Numbered from the stretch's first letter, positions 24,239 to 32,422 are shown. The stretch is 35,875 bases of DNA from Desulfuromonas sp. (GCA_002869685.1 PKUE01000131.1:1-35875); one strand, 5' to 3'. The notes: a model not told the origin generated them from the letters alone. Translations and numbers: made by a program.

Positions 24239-25269
24239 ACATGACCGATCTTTTTTTGAATATCTTTAGTGCGGCCTGGCAGCTGTTGCTGCAGTCCGCA
24301 CCCTACGTGGTTTTTGGTCTGCTGATCAGCGGTGTCCTCAGCACCTTCCTCAACAGCCAGTTCATCGCCCGCCATCTCGGCCAGGGTCGGGTGCTGCCGG
24401 TTTTGAAAGCGGCACTGTTCGGTGTGCCGTTGCCCTTGTGCTCCTGTGGCGTGTTACCGGCGGCAATGACCCTGAAGCAACAGGGGGCCAATCGCGGGGC
24501 GATCAGTTCCTTTCTGATTGCCACGCCAGAATCGGGAGTCGATTCCATTGCGGTCAGTTATGCGCTGCTCGATCCGTTTCTGACCATTGTTCGCCCTGTT
24601 GCCGCGCTGCTCTGCGCCATTGTTGCCGGCATTGTGGAAAATCTGTTTACTGCGCCGCCAGAAAAAACACGCCTCGACAGGGTGGGGTGCTCCGGTGAAA
24701 CTGCCCCCCGGCGTAGCCTGATCGGCGGTTTTCGCTATGCTTTTACCGACGTCTGGCAAGGGATGGCCGGATGGTTCTTCGTTGGTCTGTTGCTGGCCGG
24801 GGTCATAACGGCATTGATCCCGCCGGACTGGATGGAACATTGGCTGGGGGGCGGAGTTTCTTCCTTGCTGATCATGCTGGTGGTGGGCGTTCCCATCTAT
24901 ATCTGCGCCAGTGCGTCTACGCCGATTGCGGCCGCGCTGATCCTGCAGGGTGTCAGTCCCGGTGCGGCGCTGGTCTTTCTCCTCGCCGGTCCGGCTACTA
25001 ATGTCACATCGCTGACGGTGCTGATTGCCATTCTGGGTAAACGGGGGACATTGCTGTATCTGGCCATGCTCAGCAGTGGTGCCGTTTTAGCTGGCTATCT
25101 GGTTGACTTGACCTATCGGGTGATGGCCTGGTCGCCACAGGCGCAGATGGGTGTTGGGGCGGAGTTGATTGGTGAACCGGTCGAGAAAATCTGCGTTGCC
25201 ATCCTGATGGTGGCATCGCTTCCTCTGGTCGTTGACCGGGTAAGGGCGCTGGCCGCCAGCGCTGAATAA
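24235..25269 (+). CDS. COG0701-family permease (SO_0444-like Cu/Zn or ArsP-like transporter)
   Basis: A 344-residue inner-membrane protein with about eight to ten helices in two homologous halves. Hallmarks of the family (formerly DUF318) are VPLPLCSCGVLPAA near helix 2, with its paired cysteines, ATPESGVDS, and in the second half VPIYICASASTPIAAALILQG and GPATNVTS. Members include ArsP, for trivalent organoarsenicals, and the SO_0444-type group annotated for Cu/Zn efflux. The loop after helix 4 carries one further Cys (RVGCSGE). It overlaps the TPR gene by four bases, so it belongs to the TonB-type operon. It converges on the following cyclase gene with only 15 bases between stops and no hairpin. 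Substrate is unproven. Confidence 0.87.
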   Translation: MNMTDLFLNIFSAAWQLLLQSAPYVVFGLLISGVLSTFLNSQFIARHLGQGRVLPVLKAALFGVPLPLCSCGVLPAAMTLKQQGANRGAISSFLIATPESGVDSIAVSYALLDPFLTIVRPVAALLCAIVAGIVENLFTAPPEKTRLDRVGCSGETAPRRSLIGGFRYAFTDVWQGMAGWFFVGLLLAGVITALIPPDWMEHWLGGGVSSLLIMLVVGVPIYICASASTPIAAALILQGVSPGAALVFLLAGPATNVTSLTVLIAILGKRGTLLYLAMLSSGAVLAGYLVDLTYRVMAWSPQAQMGVGAELIGEPVEKICVAILMVASLPLVVDRVRALAASAE

Positions 25270-25284
25270 GCGAACGGAAGATTT

Positions 25285-27576
25285 TCAGTCGATCAGTTCC
25301 TGGCAGGAGATCACCCGGTTGCGTCCCTCCGATTTTGCCTGATAAAGGGCTTTATCGGCCAGGCTGATGGCTCTGGTTGCGGTCAGGTCGCGGCGTAAGG
25401 CACAGACACCGAAGCTGGCGGTAACCTTGCCGACGGTCTCAAACGGATGGTTGCGCAACGCGATGAGCAGCTTTTCTGCCAGCTGGATGGTTTCGCTGTA
25501 GTCACTGCTTGGTGCAATAATCAAAAATTCCTCGCCTCCCCAGCGGCCGAGATGGTCCGTGTTGCGGATGTTGTTGGCCACCAGCTCGGCCAGCTCTTTC
25601 AGAACCAGGTCACCGACCGGATGGCCAAAGGTGTCGTTGACCTGTTTGAAGTGATCAATATCGAACAGAATAATGCCGCAGGCCGTCTGGTAGCGCTGGT
25701 GCAGCTGTTCCTGTTCGTCGAGGATTTTATCCAGTTTCAAGCGGTTGTACAGCCCGGTCAGTTTGTCGGTTTCCGACAGATTGAGCAGTTTGCTGTTGTA
25801 CTTGCGCAGCTGATAATAATGCACGCCAAACAGTCCGGCGATAAAGACGACGACTGCAAAAAATTTCCACAGCAGGGCGTTATTGAAGCCCATTTCCTGC
25901 TTGACGGAGACCCAGCGGTTGTAAATTTCCTGCTCCTGTTCCGGCGTTACCGTGTGAATCAATTTGTCAAAAACGGTGTGCAATTCCGGCTCATCATTGC
26001 GCGTGCCAATGGCCAGGGCGACCTTTTCCTCCAGACGGCCACTGATTTTGATCACCCCGGTAAATTTTTTCTGGATCTGTTCGGCGATCACCATCAGGTT
26101 ATCCACGTAGCAGTACAATTCTCCGCTTTCCACCCGTTTTAACCCGTCGCTGATCGATTCCACATCGACAATATTGATGTCAGGATGACGTGAGCGTAAT
26201 TCCTCGGCAATGGCATAGCCGCGCACAACCCCGATGGGTTGGTGACGGATATCGCCAATCTCTTCGATGAAAATCTTGTCCATCGTTGTTGCAATCACCA
26301 CTGGAAGGGTGACGTAAGGATGCGTGAAATCCATGTAGGCGTTTCGTCCTGGTGTTTCCGCTGCCAGAGAGAAGATATCGCAGCGACGCTCTTTGGCCGC
26401 TTCGATCGATTCCTGCCAGGAGTTGGTTTGCACCACCTCCAGCGGGATGGGCAGCTGAGCGCGAAACAGGTCGAGATAATCGGCGGCGATGCCGCAATGC
26501 TGGCCGTTAATGATCCCTTCAAACGGCATCCATTCCGGATCAACACAGACACGGATGGTCTGTTTCTGTTCCAGGTAGTCCCGTTCTTTCGGGGTGAAGT
26601 CGGTGTCTTCACGATGGTGGGCCATTAACTCATCAAACTGAAAAACCGGCAGTTTTTCAGAACTGTCGATCATGTTGCGCGACAACAGCTGCTTATATGT
26701 CAGGCTGGTCAACTCGGGATTGACGGTGCCGATGGGGTAGAGATCGAGCAGAAACATTTCCCGGGTGACGTTGGCTTCATAGCGCAGGGCATCAAGGGAT
26801 TTTCCCGGAGCGTATTTTTTGTGAATGATCTGAATCGCTTCTTCGGGGTGATCCAGAGCATAACGCCAGCCCTGATTGCTGGCCGCCAGAAAGTGACGGG
26901 TGCGATCTGGGTGTTTCAGGGCCTCTTCACGGCTGGTGAACAGGTTGACGGCACTCATGATAAAGCCGAAATCGGCCGGATTGAGAATGTTGTAGGCAAT
27001 ATGGTTTTGATTAAGCAGATAGGTCTGGTTGGATAAAAAGGCACTCATCGCGTCGATTTTTCCGGCGATGAAATCGTCTACGGAAAAATTCTGGCCGGTC
27101 ACGGTGCTGTTGCTGACGTTGATATGATAGTGGTTCAGCAGCAAGGCCAGCGAACTGTATTTCATCTCGTCGCTGGTTCCCATAATCTTTTTCCCGGCAA
27201 GATCGGTCGGGGAAGTGATTTCCGGGCGGGTGATCAGAACCAGCGGAGAGCGCTGGAAATAGCTGGCGAGCAGGACAGTGGGCAGAATCTTGCGGTCACT
27301 GATAACCAGACTGGCATTATGAATACCGTAGTTATTCTGACGAGAAAGGACCGAGTGAACGATATCGGTTCCCGGTTGATATTCAAGCAACGAAACGTCC
27401 AGACCCTGCCGGGCGTAAAACCCTTTTTCCTTGGCCATGATGAAACCGGCATATTGAAACTGGTATTTCCAGTCCAGTTGCAACGTTACCTGTTCGAGGG
27501 GCGTCGGTACGGCCTGGGCCTGAAGAGGCAGTCCACAGCACAGGATGAAAATGATCGCGATAATCGTGCGGATCAT
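25285..27576 (-). CDS. Diguanylate cyclase with tandem periplasmic binding-protein sensor domains
   Basis: 763 residues. A signal peptide is followed by an NMT1/THI5-type binding domain (about 28-330; LDWKYQFQYAGFIMAKEKGFYARQG is typical of this class). A second binding domain of the SBP_bac_3 amino-acid type follows (about 337-560; TIRVCVDPEWMPFEG, YMDFTHPYV). One membrane helix (about 566-588) leads to a GGDEF domain with the intact active site GGEEF (about 679) and an inhibitory RNTD five residues before it. It should make c-di-GMP in response to one or two periplasmic ligands and be product-inhibited. The ligands are unknown; the first class often binds pyrimidine, taurine or nitrate-like compounds. 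The ATG at 27576 has only a weak ribosome-binding site. Confidence 0.93.
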   Translation of the reverse strand: MIRTIIAIIFILCCGLPLQAQAVPTPLEQVTLQLDWKYQFQYAGFIMAKEKGFYARQGLDVSLLEYQPGTDIVHSVLSRQNNYGIHNASLVISDRKILPTVLLASYFQRSPLVLITRPEITSPTDLAGKKIMGTSDEMKYSSLALLLNHYHINVSNSTVTGQNFSVDDFIAGKIDAMSAFLSNQTYLLNQNHIAYNILNPADFGFIMSAVNLFTSREEALKHPDRTRHFLAASNQGWRYALDHPEEAIQIIHKKYAPGKSLDALRYEANVTREMFLLDLYPIGTVNPELTSLTYKQLLSRNMIDSSEKLPVFQFDELMAHHREDTDFTPKERDYLEQKQTIRVCVDPEWMPFEGIINGQHCGIAADYLDLFRAQLPIPLEVVQTNSWQESIEAAKERRCDIFSLAAETPGRNAYMDFTHPYVTLPVVIATTMDKIFIEEIGDIRHQPIGVVRGYAIAEELRSRHPDINIVDVESISDGLKRVESGELYCYVDNLMVIAEQIQKKFTGVIKISGRLEEKVALAIGTRNDEPELHTVFDKLIHTVTPEQEQEIYNRWVSVKQEMGFNNALLWKFFAVVVFIAGLFGVHYYQLRKYNSKLLNLSETDKLTGLYNRLKLDKILDEQEQLHQRYQTACGIILFDIDHFKQVNDTFGHPVGDLVLKELAELVANNIRNTDHLGRWGGEEFLIIAPSSDYSETIQLAEKLLIALRNHPFETVGKVTASFGVCALRRDLTATRAISLADKALYQAKSEGRNRVISCQELID

Positions 27577-27632
27577 AGGGGCTTCTTTCGCGGGGGAACG
27601 TCAATTATTAGCAGGGGCGGGACAACTCAAGA

Positions 27633-27661
27633 ATTCTAGCACATGTTAATCTCTTTATGAA
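27633..27661 (-). promoter_or_regulatory. Sigma-70 promoter for the binding-protein/GGDEF gene
   Basis: On the minus strand TTCATA (27656-27661), 17 bases, and an extended -10 TGC-TAGAAT (-10 at 27633-27638). The leader would be about 50 bases. A small hairpin AGGCGTG/CACGCCT (27679-27698) precedes it but lacks a T run, so it is not a clear terminator for the upstream hydrolase gene. Confidence 0.6.
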
Positions 27662-27716
27662 AACAACTTTGTCCAATTAGGCGTGGATTTTCACGCCTGA
27701 TGGGAGGCGCACAAAA

Positions 27717-28646
27717 CTAGGGGGACGGGTGGAGATAGCGGGCGAAGAATTCACTGACCCGGCGCTCAAATTCAACGGGGTGTTGATGGTAGAATTCAAC
27801 ATGGTCAAGATGTTCATCGTACCATAGCTCCACGGGTTGTCCTGCTGCCCGGTGCAGGGCAAAAATACCGTCACTGGGTACGACTTGATCCTGGCCTCCC
27901 ATCATCAGCAGGATGGCGCGGGGGCTGATGGCGCCGATGATGTTCAGTGGTGCGACGGCAGCGCTGTCAAATTTCAGTTGTTTCTGAGCGAAATAATTGA
28001 TGAGAGTCGCAAAAGGGAACGGCGGCAGCCCGGTAAATCGATGTACGCTCTGGTGGATGGTGTGGGCAATGGATGCGTAGGGTGACTGAGCGATCACGGC
28101 GCTGATACGCGGGTCCCGGGCTGTGTAACACAAAGCCAGGGCACCGCCCATGGAATTGCCAAACAGGCCGAGAGTCTCCTGTGGATGACGTTCGAGAATA
28201 AACTCCACGATCGTTTCAATGTCCTGCCATTCGTGATAGCCAAAATAGATTTTTTCTCCGCTGCTGTTGCCGTGGCTGCGCAGGTCGGGGAGGGCGACGC
28301 CGTAACCGTAACGTTCGAGCATGGCCGCAATGGGGATCATCTCGCTGCAATCCATCTTGTAACCATGGCAGAGGATAATGGTGGCATGGTTGCGCGAAGG
28401 GCGATACAGCAGCGACAGGGTTTCGCCGTCTGCCGTGGTCAGTTCGAGTGATTCGGCATCAAGGCGGTACTGTTCAAGCTGGTGCAGTGGTTGCAACTCC
28501 GGTGAATCGAGATAGCGTTGTTGCCGGTTCTGCCACGAGTTGTGGGTGAGCTTACGCGCCTGTCGCCATGAGATGGTGATCAGTACGGCAGCCAGCAGAA
28601 TAATGCCGACGACAACCAGCGGGATCAGTGAGAAAAAGAAATGCAT
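27717..28646 (-). CDS. Membrane-anchored alpha/beta hydrolase
   Basis: 309 residues. An N-terminal anchor helix (FFSLIPLVVVGIILLAAVLITISW) is followed by an alpha/beta hydrolase domain with the strand-turn ILCHGYKMD, the nucleophile elbow GNSMGG (Ser), the acid in MMGGQDQVVP, and a histidine in LDHVEFY. The pattern resembles BAAT/YfhR-like esterases or peptidases of unknown substrate. The start is the ATG at 28646; the longer open frame would extend 38 codons through the promoter region and the helix would no longer be N-terminal. There is no good ribosome-binding site, and the predicted -10 ends only 6 bases before the ATG, so the message may be leaderless. Confidence 0.85.
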   Translation of the reverse strand: MHFFFSLIPLVVVGIILLAAVLITISWRQARKLTHNSWQNRQQRYLDSPELQPLHQLEQYRLDAESLELTTADGETLSLLYRPSRNHATIILCHGYKMDCSEMIPIAAMLERYGYGVALPDLRSHGNSSGEKIYFGYHEWQDIETIVEFILERHPQETLGLFGNSMGGALALCYTARDPRISAVIAQSPYASIAHTIHQSVHRFTGLPPFPFATLINYFAQKQLKFDSAAVAPLNIIGAISPRAILLMMGGQDQVVPSDGIFALHRAAGQPVELWYDEHLDHVEFYHQHPVEFERRVSEFFARYLHPSP

Positions 28647-28652
28647 CGTTCC

Positions 28653-28681
28653 AGTATAGGCTATTGGCGAAGCGGTGAAAA
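28653..28681 (-). promoter_or_regulatory. Candidate promoter for the hydrolase gene, giving a near-leaderless transcript
   Basis: On the minus strand TTTTCA (28676-28681), 17 bases, TATACT (28653-28658). Initiation about 7 bases downstream would fall at the ATG itself. It overlaps the ettA promoter on the other strand. Confidence 0.5.
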
Positions 28682-28692
28682 GTCCGTACAAT
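28664..28692 (+). promoter_or_regulatory. Candidate promoter for ettA
   Basis: TTGGCG (28664-28669), 17 bases, TACAAT (28687-28692), about 52 bases before the ATG. It shares most of its length with the divergent hydrolase promoter, so the two probably compete for polymerase. Confidence 0.55.
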
Positions 28693-28743
28693 AGCCCTTT
28701 TTGTGATTTGTCCGAACAGCGATTTTTGCGGGAGACGATAACG

Positions 28744-30429
28744 ATGAGTGAAGACAGCAAGAAAATTATCTATAGCATGATGCGGGTCAGCAAAAGCTAC
28801 AACAAGCAGCCCGTGATCAAGGACATTTCCCTGTCCTATTTTTACGGGGCTAAAATCGGCGTACTTGGCCTTAACGGTTCCGGTAAAAGTAGTTTGCTGC
28901 GCATCATGGCCGGAGTCGATAAAGACTTCAACGGCGAAGCGGTCCTGTCCGATGGTTATTCCGTCGGTTACCTTGAGCAGGAGCCGCAATTGGATGACAG
29001 TAAGAACGTGCGGCAGGTGGTGGAAGAAGGGGTGCAGGAAACCGTTGATCTGCTCAAGGAATTTGAAGAAATCAATATGAAGTTCGCTGAACCCATGGAT
29101 GATGATGCCATGGCCGCACTGTGTGACCGTCAGGCTCAGGTGCAGGATAAACTTGACGCTCTGGATGCCTGGGACCTTGATTCGCGTCTTGATCTGGCCA
29201 TGGATGCGTTGCGTTGTCCGCCCGCCGATGCCAATGTCAAGGTGCTGTCCGGTGGTGAGCGCCGTCGTGTCGCTTTGTGCCGTCTGCTGTTGCAGAAACC
29301 GGACATTTTGTTGTTGGATGAGCCTACCAACCACCTTGATGCCGAGACTGTTGCCTGGTTGGAGCAGCATCTGCAACGCTATGAAGGCACCGTCATTGCC
29401 GTTACGCACGACCGTTACTTCCTCGACAATGTGGCGGGCTGGATTCTTGAACTGGACCGTGGCCACGGGATTCCCTGGAAGGGCAACTACTCCTCATGGC
29501 TGGATCAAAAACAGAAACGGCTGCAAAACGAGGAGAAAGCCGAGTCGGCCCGTCAGCGCACCCTGCAGCGAGAGCTGGAATGGATCAACATGTCGCCCAA
29601 AGGGCGTCATGCCAAAAGCAAGGCGCGTATCACCTCCTATGAGAAACTGCTCGGCGAAGGCAGCGACAGTCAGAACCGTGATCTGGAGATCTTTATCCCC
29701 TCCGGGCCTCGCCTTGGCGATATTGTCATTGAAGCTGATCATGTGCAGAAATCTTTCGATGGTCGTCTGCTGATGGAGGATATGAATTTCAAATTACCGC
29801 GCGGTGGCATTGTTGGTGTTGTTGGCCCCAACGGGGCTGGTAAAACCACCCTGATGCGCCTGTTCACCGGTCAGGAACAGCCGGACAGCGGCAGCCTGAC
29901 CCTCGGCAGCACCGTTCAGCTTGGCTATGTGGACCAGAGTCGCGATACCCTGGATGGCAACAAGACCATCTGGGAGGAGATCAGCGGTGGTCAGGACATG
30001 ATGATGCTTGGCACCCGCGAGGTGAATTCCCGTGCCTATGTGGCCCGTTTCAATTTCTCCGGCAGTGACCAGCAGAAAAAGGTCGGCACTCTGTCGGGTG
30101 GTGAGCGTAACCGGGTCCATCTGGCCAAGATCCTTAGTGGTGGTGCCAACGTACTGTTGCTGGACGAACCGACCAACGATCTCGACGTCAATACCATGCG
30201 GGCCCTTGAAGAGGCGCTGGAGAATTTTGCCGGTTGCGCCGTGGTGATCAGCCACGATCGTTGGTTCCTTGACCGGATTGCCACCCACATGCTGGCCTTT
30301 GAGGGCGATAGCCAGGTGGTGTGGTATGAGGGTAATTACAGTGAGTATGAGGAGGATCGTCGCAAGCGTCTGGGACGTGATGCCGATCAGCCGCATCGGA
30401 TTCGCTATCGCGATCTGACCCGCGCCTGA
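28744..30429 (+). CDS. ettA: Energy-dependent translational throttle protein EttA (ABC-F)
   Basis: A 561-residue soluble ABC-F protein with two ATP-binding domains and no membrane part, near the 555 of E. coli EttA. It binds the ribosomal E site and gates the first elongation step according to ATP/ADP. Domain 1 has Walker A GLNGSGKSS and signature LSGGERRRVALCRLLL. The arm between the domains is present, and the linker contains the basic stretch KGRHAKSKARITSYEKLL. Domain 2 has GPNGAGKTT and LSGGERNRVHLAKIL. Both Walker B segments read LLLDEPTN. The YSMMRVSKSY start is typical of EttA rather than Uup or YheS. The start is the ATG at 28744, with GGGAG upstream, not the longer frame. Confidence 0.96.
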   Translation: MSEDSKKIIYSMMRVSKSYNKQPVIKDISLSYFYGAKIGVLGLNGSGKSSLLRIMAGVDKDFNGEAVLSDGYSVGYLEQEPQLDDSKNVRQVVEEGVQETVDLLKEFEEINMKFAEPMDDDAMAALCDRQAQVQDKLDALDAWDLDSRLDLAMDALRCPPADANVKVLSGGERRRVALCRLLLQKPDILLLDEPTNHLDAETVAWLEQHLQRYEGTVIAVTHDRYFLDNVAGWILELDRGHGIPWKGNYSSWLDQKQKRLQNEEKAESARQRTLQRELEWINMSPKGRHAKSKARITSYEKLLGEGSDSQNRDLEIFIPSGPRLGDIVIEADHVQKSFDGRLLMEDMNFKLPRGGIVGVVGPNGAGKTTLMRLFTGQEQPDSGSLTLGSTVQLGYVDQSRDTLDGNKTIWEEISGGQDMMMLGTREVNSRAYVARFNFSGSDQQKKVGTLSGGERNRVHLAKILSGGANVLLLDEPTNDLDVNTMRALEEALENFAGCAVVISHDRWFLDRIATHMLAFEGDSQVVWYEGNYSEYEEDRRKRLGRDADQPHRIRYRDLTRA

Positions 30430-30452
30430 TTGCGAACGTTTTGTCTCTCGTG

Positions 30453-30485
30453 AAAAAGCCCCGACCTGTTGGCCGGGGCTTTTTT
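30453..30485 (+). terminator. Intrinsic terminator of ettA
   Basis: AAAAAGCCCCG / CGGGGCTTTTTT, with a further CC/GG pair inside after one mismatch and a TGTT loop, ending in six T. Confidence 0.88.
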
Positions 30486-30861
30486 GTGCGTACTTGGTCT
30501 GTCTGCCACGGTTGTTTGTGTCTCAAGGTCAAGGTCAAGGTCGCCGGGTTTCGCCCCGGCAGGCGACATTCTTTTGGCTTGCCGCCCTTGAGGTCGGCGA
30601 ATCATGCAATTCGTCAACTTCGGTGTAAATTGTTGATGAAAATCTTTCGTCTCTCTTTATCTCTGGTGTGGCACCGATCTAACGGGTAGGACGGAGCCCA
30701 TCCTGCGCGATCGTGTTATTTTCGCCACCAAACGCTCTCGTTCAGTGGCGTCGAACACAAAGAGAGAACCCGTGTCATAATGTGGGCAGAAAAGCTCCCT
30801 TTGGGCACACTGTTGTGTTTGATCGTGAGAATAAGCGAGTATTCCCGCTAGTGTTTCAGCC
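30486..30861. other. Gene-free stretch with repeat-like segments
   Basis: About 376 bases between the ettA terminator and the end of the cytochrome gene. It holds the AAGGTC triplet, a GGGTTTCGCCCCGGCAGGCGA-like segment (about 30546-30566), and an AGGACGGAGCCCATCCT segment (about 30689-30705) with AGGA/TCCT ends. The first segment recalls a degenerate dispersed intergenic sequence I associate with proteobacterial genomes, which is a memory-based impression. A 77-codon minus-strand frame here has no ribosome-binding site and low-complexity Arg/Pro ends; I do not call it a gene. I see no tRNA or terminator for the cytochrome. Confidence 0.5.
30525..30542 (+). repeat. Three tandem copies of the hexamer AAGGTC
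   Basis: Perfect copies at 30525-30530, 30531-30536 and 30537-30542, immediately followed by a small GC hairpin (GCCGGG...CCCGGC, 30543-30560). No gene spans it. Confidence 0.8.
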
Positions 30862-32244
30862 CTAAAACATCTTGCGATAGTAAGGGGCATTTTTGGGTGT
30901 CAGCGTCGATGGAAACTCTCCTGCCGGGTTGGGGACAAATGAACCGTGGTAGTGGCAGCGTTCACACGGGATCGGGTCTGGTGCGGAATGGGTGCCGTCC
31001 TGATTGTAGTCATGGCAGCCGCAACTGGAGACCATGCTGCCGCTGTACGGGCTGAGTTGGCCGCGGCCATGATGGGAGTATTTCCAGTCGTTGATATCTC
31101 CCTGAGCGTAGGCGTAATCGTCCATATGGCATTGGCGACACTGGTTGCCGCGATCACCGGGGACAACACCGACAGCGCCGACATCCTGGCCGTTGATGCC
31201 GCGCCGGATAAGGAAGTTATTGGATGACCCGTGTGGCTCATGGCAGTCCAGGCAGGAAAGCACATAGCCGCCGAGCACGCCGAACGGGGTGCGACTGAAG
31301 ACTTCGTAGGCATCGGGGATGCCATGGCGTTCCGTGTCCCAATCAATGACGCTCAGGTTGCGGCCCTGGGTCGTGCTGTAGATGATGTCACAGTGGCAGT
31401 CGAGGCAAAAGGTATTGTAGTCCGGAGTTAACTGGCCATCGGCCTGGGAATACGACACGCCAGCCGGCTCGTAGCTGGCACTGTAAATGTCGGTCGGATG
31501 CGATCCGCTGTAGGCATAGAACGGTGCCTGATAGATGGACGAATAATCGCTCATCTGTTCAAATTCATCGTCTCCCCACTGGTCGTAATGATTTGACGGC
31601 AGTGAGATGGTCGCATAGCTGGCATCAGTCAGATGCTCTTTGTTCTGGCGGGCCAGATGGGGATTGTGACAAGCCGTGCACGGGTCGGAGTTTTCGGTAA
31701 ACCAGCCGCCGTTTTTGGCGCCATACTCCGGGTGCTCCTTCATATAATTCCAGATGTCATACAGGTTGTGGTTGGAACCCTCCGAATCGACCTGGTTAAA
31801 TTGTGCCATGATGCTGGTGGGTCCATTCAGATGCCCGCCAAAGGTTTCTGCATAATCTTTATTGATCATGGAGCCGTTGTTGGCCTGATAGCTGCCGTTG
31901 TCGGTATGACAGTAAAAGCAAAACAGATCGCTTTGTTGGTAATCGCTGCTGGCCGTGGTTTTGCTGGTGTCAAAAGTGGGGGCGAACAGGCCGAAAGCCG
32001 ATGGACCACCATTGTCGGGGCCCGGTTCGAGATCGTCGATACTGGCATGTTGCTCGTGGCAATGGGCACAGTTGCCGATGGCATAAACGTCGGGTGGCGG
32101 AAATGGTCCCTGGGTGCGCTTTACTCCGGTTTCCGCATTGCCGTGCGCAGACAGGGTATATGTCTCGGCATCGACAAGAACAGAACAGAGAATAAGCGAC
32201 AGCGCACTGACCAGAGTTGGCCAGAGGCGGTGTGTGGTGTGCAT
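30862..32244 (-). CDS. Secreted multihaem c-type cytochrome (seven CxxCH plus one CxCH)
   Basis: A 460-residue exported cytochrome. The signal peptide ends near VLVDA-ETYT. Seven canonical haem sites occur in order: CAHCH, CFYCH, CTACH, CLDCH, CLDCH (in SCLDCHEPHGSS), CRQCH and CERCH. Between the last two is SSCGCHDYNQDGTH, a CxCH with one residue between the cysteines. The sequence is rich in Asn/Gly/Ser/Tyr, with repeated CHxPH-type signatures (CHNPH, CHEPH) seen in Desulfuromonadales cytochromes of extracellular or outer-surface electron transfer. No lipobox is seen, so it is probably periplasmic or secreted. The ATG at 32244 is preceded by GAGGGG. It is monocistronic. Related cytochromes in this group are often c-di-GMP- or substrate-regulated; nothing here shows it. 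Confidence 0.92.
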   Translation of the reverse strand: MHTTHRLWPTLVSALSLILCSVLVDAETYTLSAHGNAETGVKRTQGPFPPPDVYAIGNCAHCHEQHASIDDLEPGPDNGGPSAFGLFAPTFDTSKTTASSDYQQSDLFCFYCHTDNGSYQANNGSMINKDYAETFGGHLNGPTSIMAQFNQVDSEGSNHNLYDIWNYMKEHPEYGAKNGGWFTENSDPCTACHNPHLARQNKEHLTDASYATISLPSNHYDQWGDDEFEQMSDYSSIYQAPFYAYSGSHPTDIYSASYEPAGVSYSQADGQLTPDYNTFCLDCHCDIIYSTTQGRNLSVIDWDTERHGIPDAYEVFSRTPFGVLGGYVLSCLDCHEPHGSSNNFLIRRGINGQDVGAVGVVPGDRGNQCRQCHMDDYAYAQGDINDWKYSHHGRGQLSPYSGSMVSSCGCHDYNQDGTHSAPDPIPCERCHYHGSFVPNPAGEFPSTLTPKNAPYYRKMF

Positions 32245-32422
32245 GGTAAACCCCTCATCATCATTAAATGAAATAACAATACACGGGCCGCCGGTTGCTT
32301 TAATGGAGTGGCCCCTGTGCTCATGGGGGCAGTGTAAGAAAAAACAAGCAAAATTGAAAGAATAATCGTTCTTGTGGCGGTGGTGCGGTTTCTTCTGACG
32401 GGTGGGGTGGTTCAGGGGAAAT

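Noticed and set aside
27679-27698. Hairpin AGGCGTG/CACGCCT between the hydrolase and cyclase genes
   Set aside because: Only 7 pairs and no following T run on either strand, so not called a terminator.
30657-30890. A 77-codon minus-strand frame in the gene-free stretch
   Set aside because: No ribosome-binding site, overlaps the cytochrome end, no recognisable features.
31633-32271. A 212-codon plus-strand open frame opposite the multihaem cytochrome, hydrophobic in parts
   Set aside because: The opposite strand has a signal peptide and seven haem motifs; hydrophobicity here is a by-product of antisense His/Asn/Asp codons.
32245-32400. Possible c-di-GMP (GEMM) riboswitch in the leader of the multihaem cytochrome
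   Set aside because: GC-rich short stems exist (CCCC...GGGG, GGGCC...GGCCC) but the conserved GACGCAAAGC and GCC-tetraloop receptor strings of GEMM are absent.
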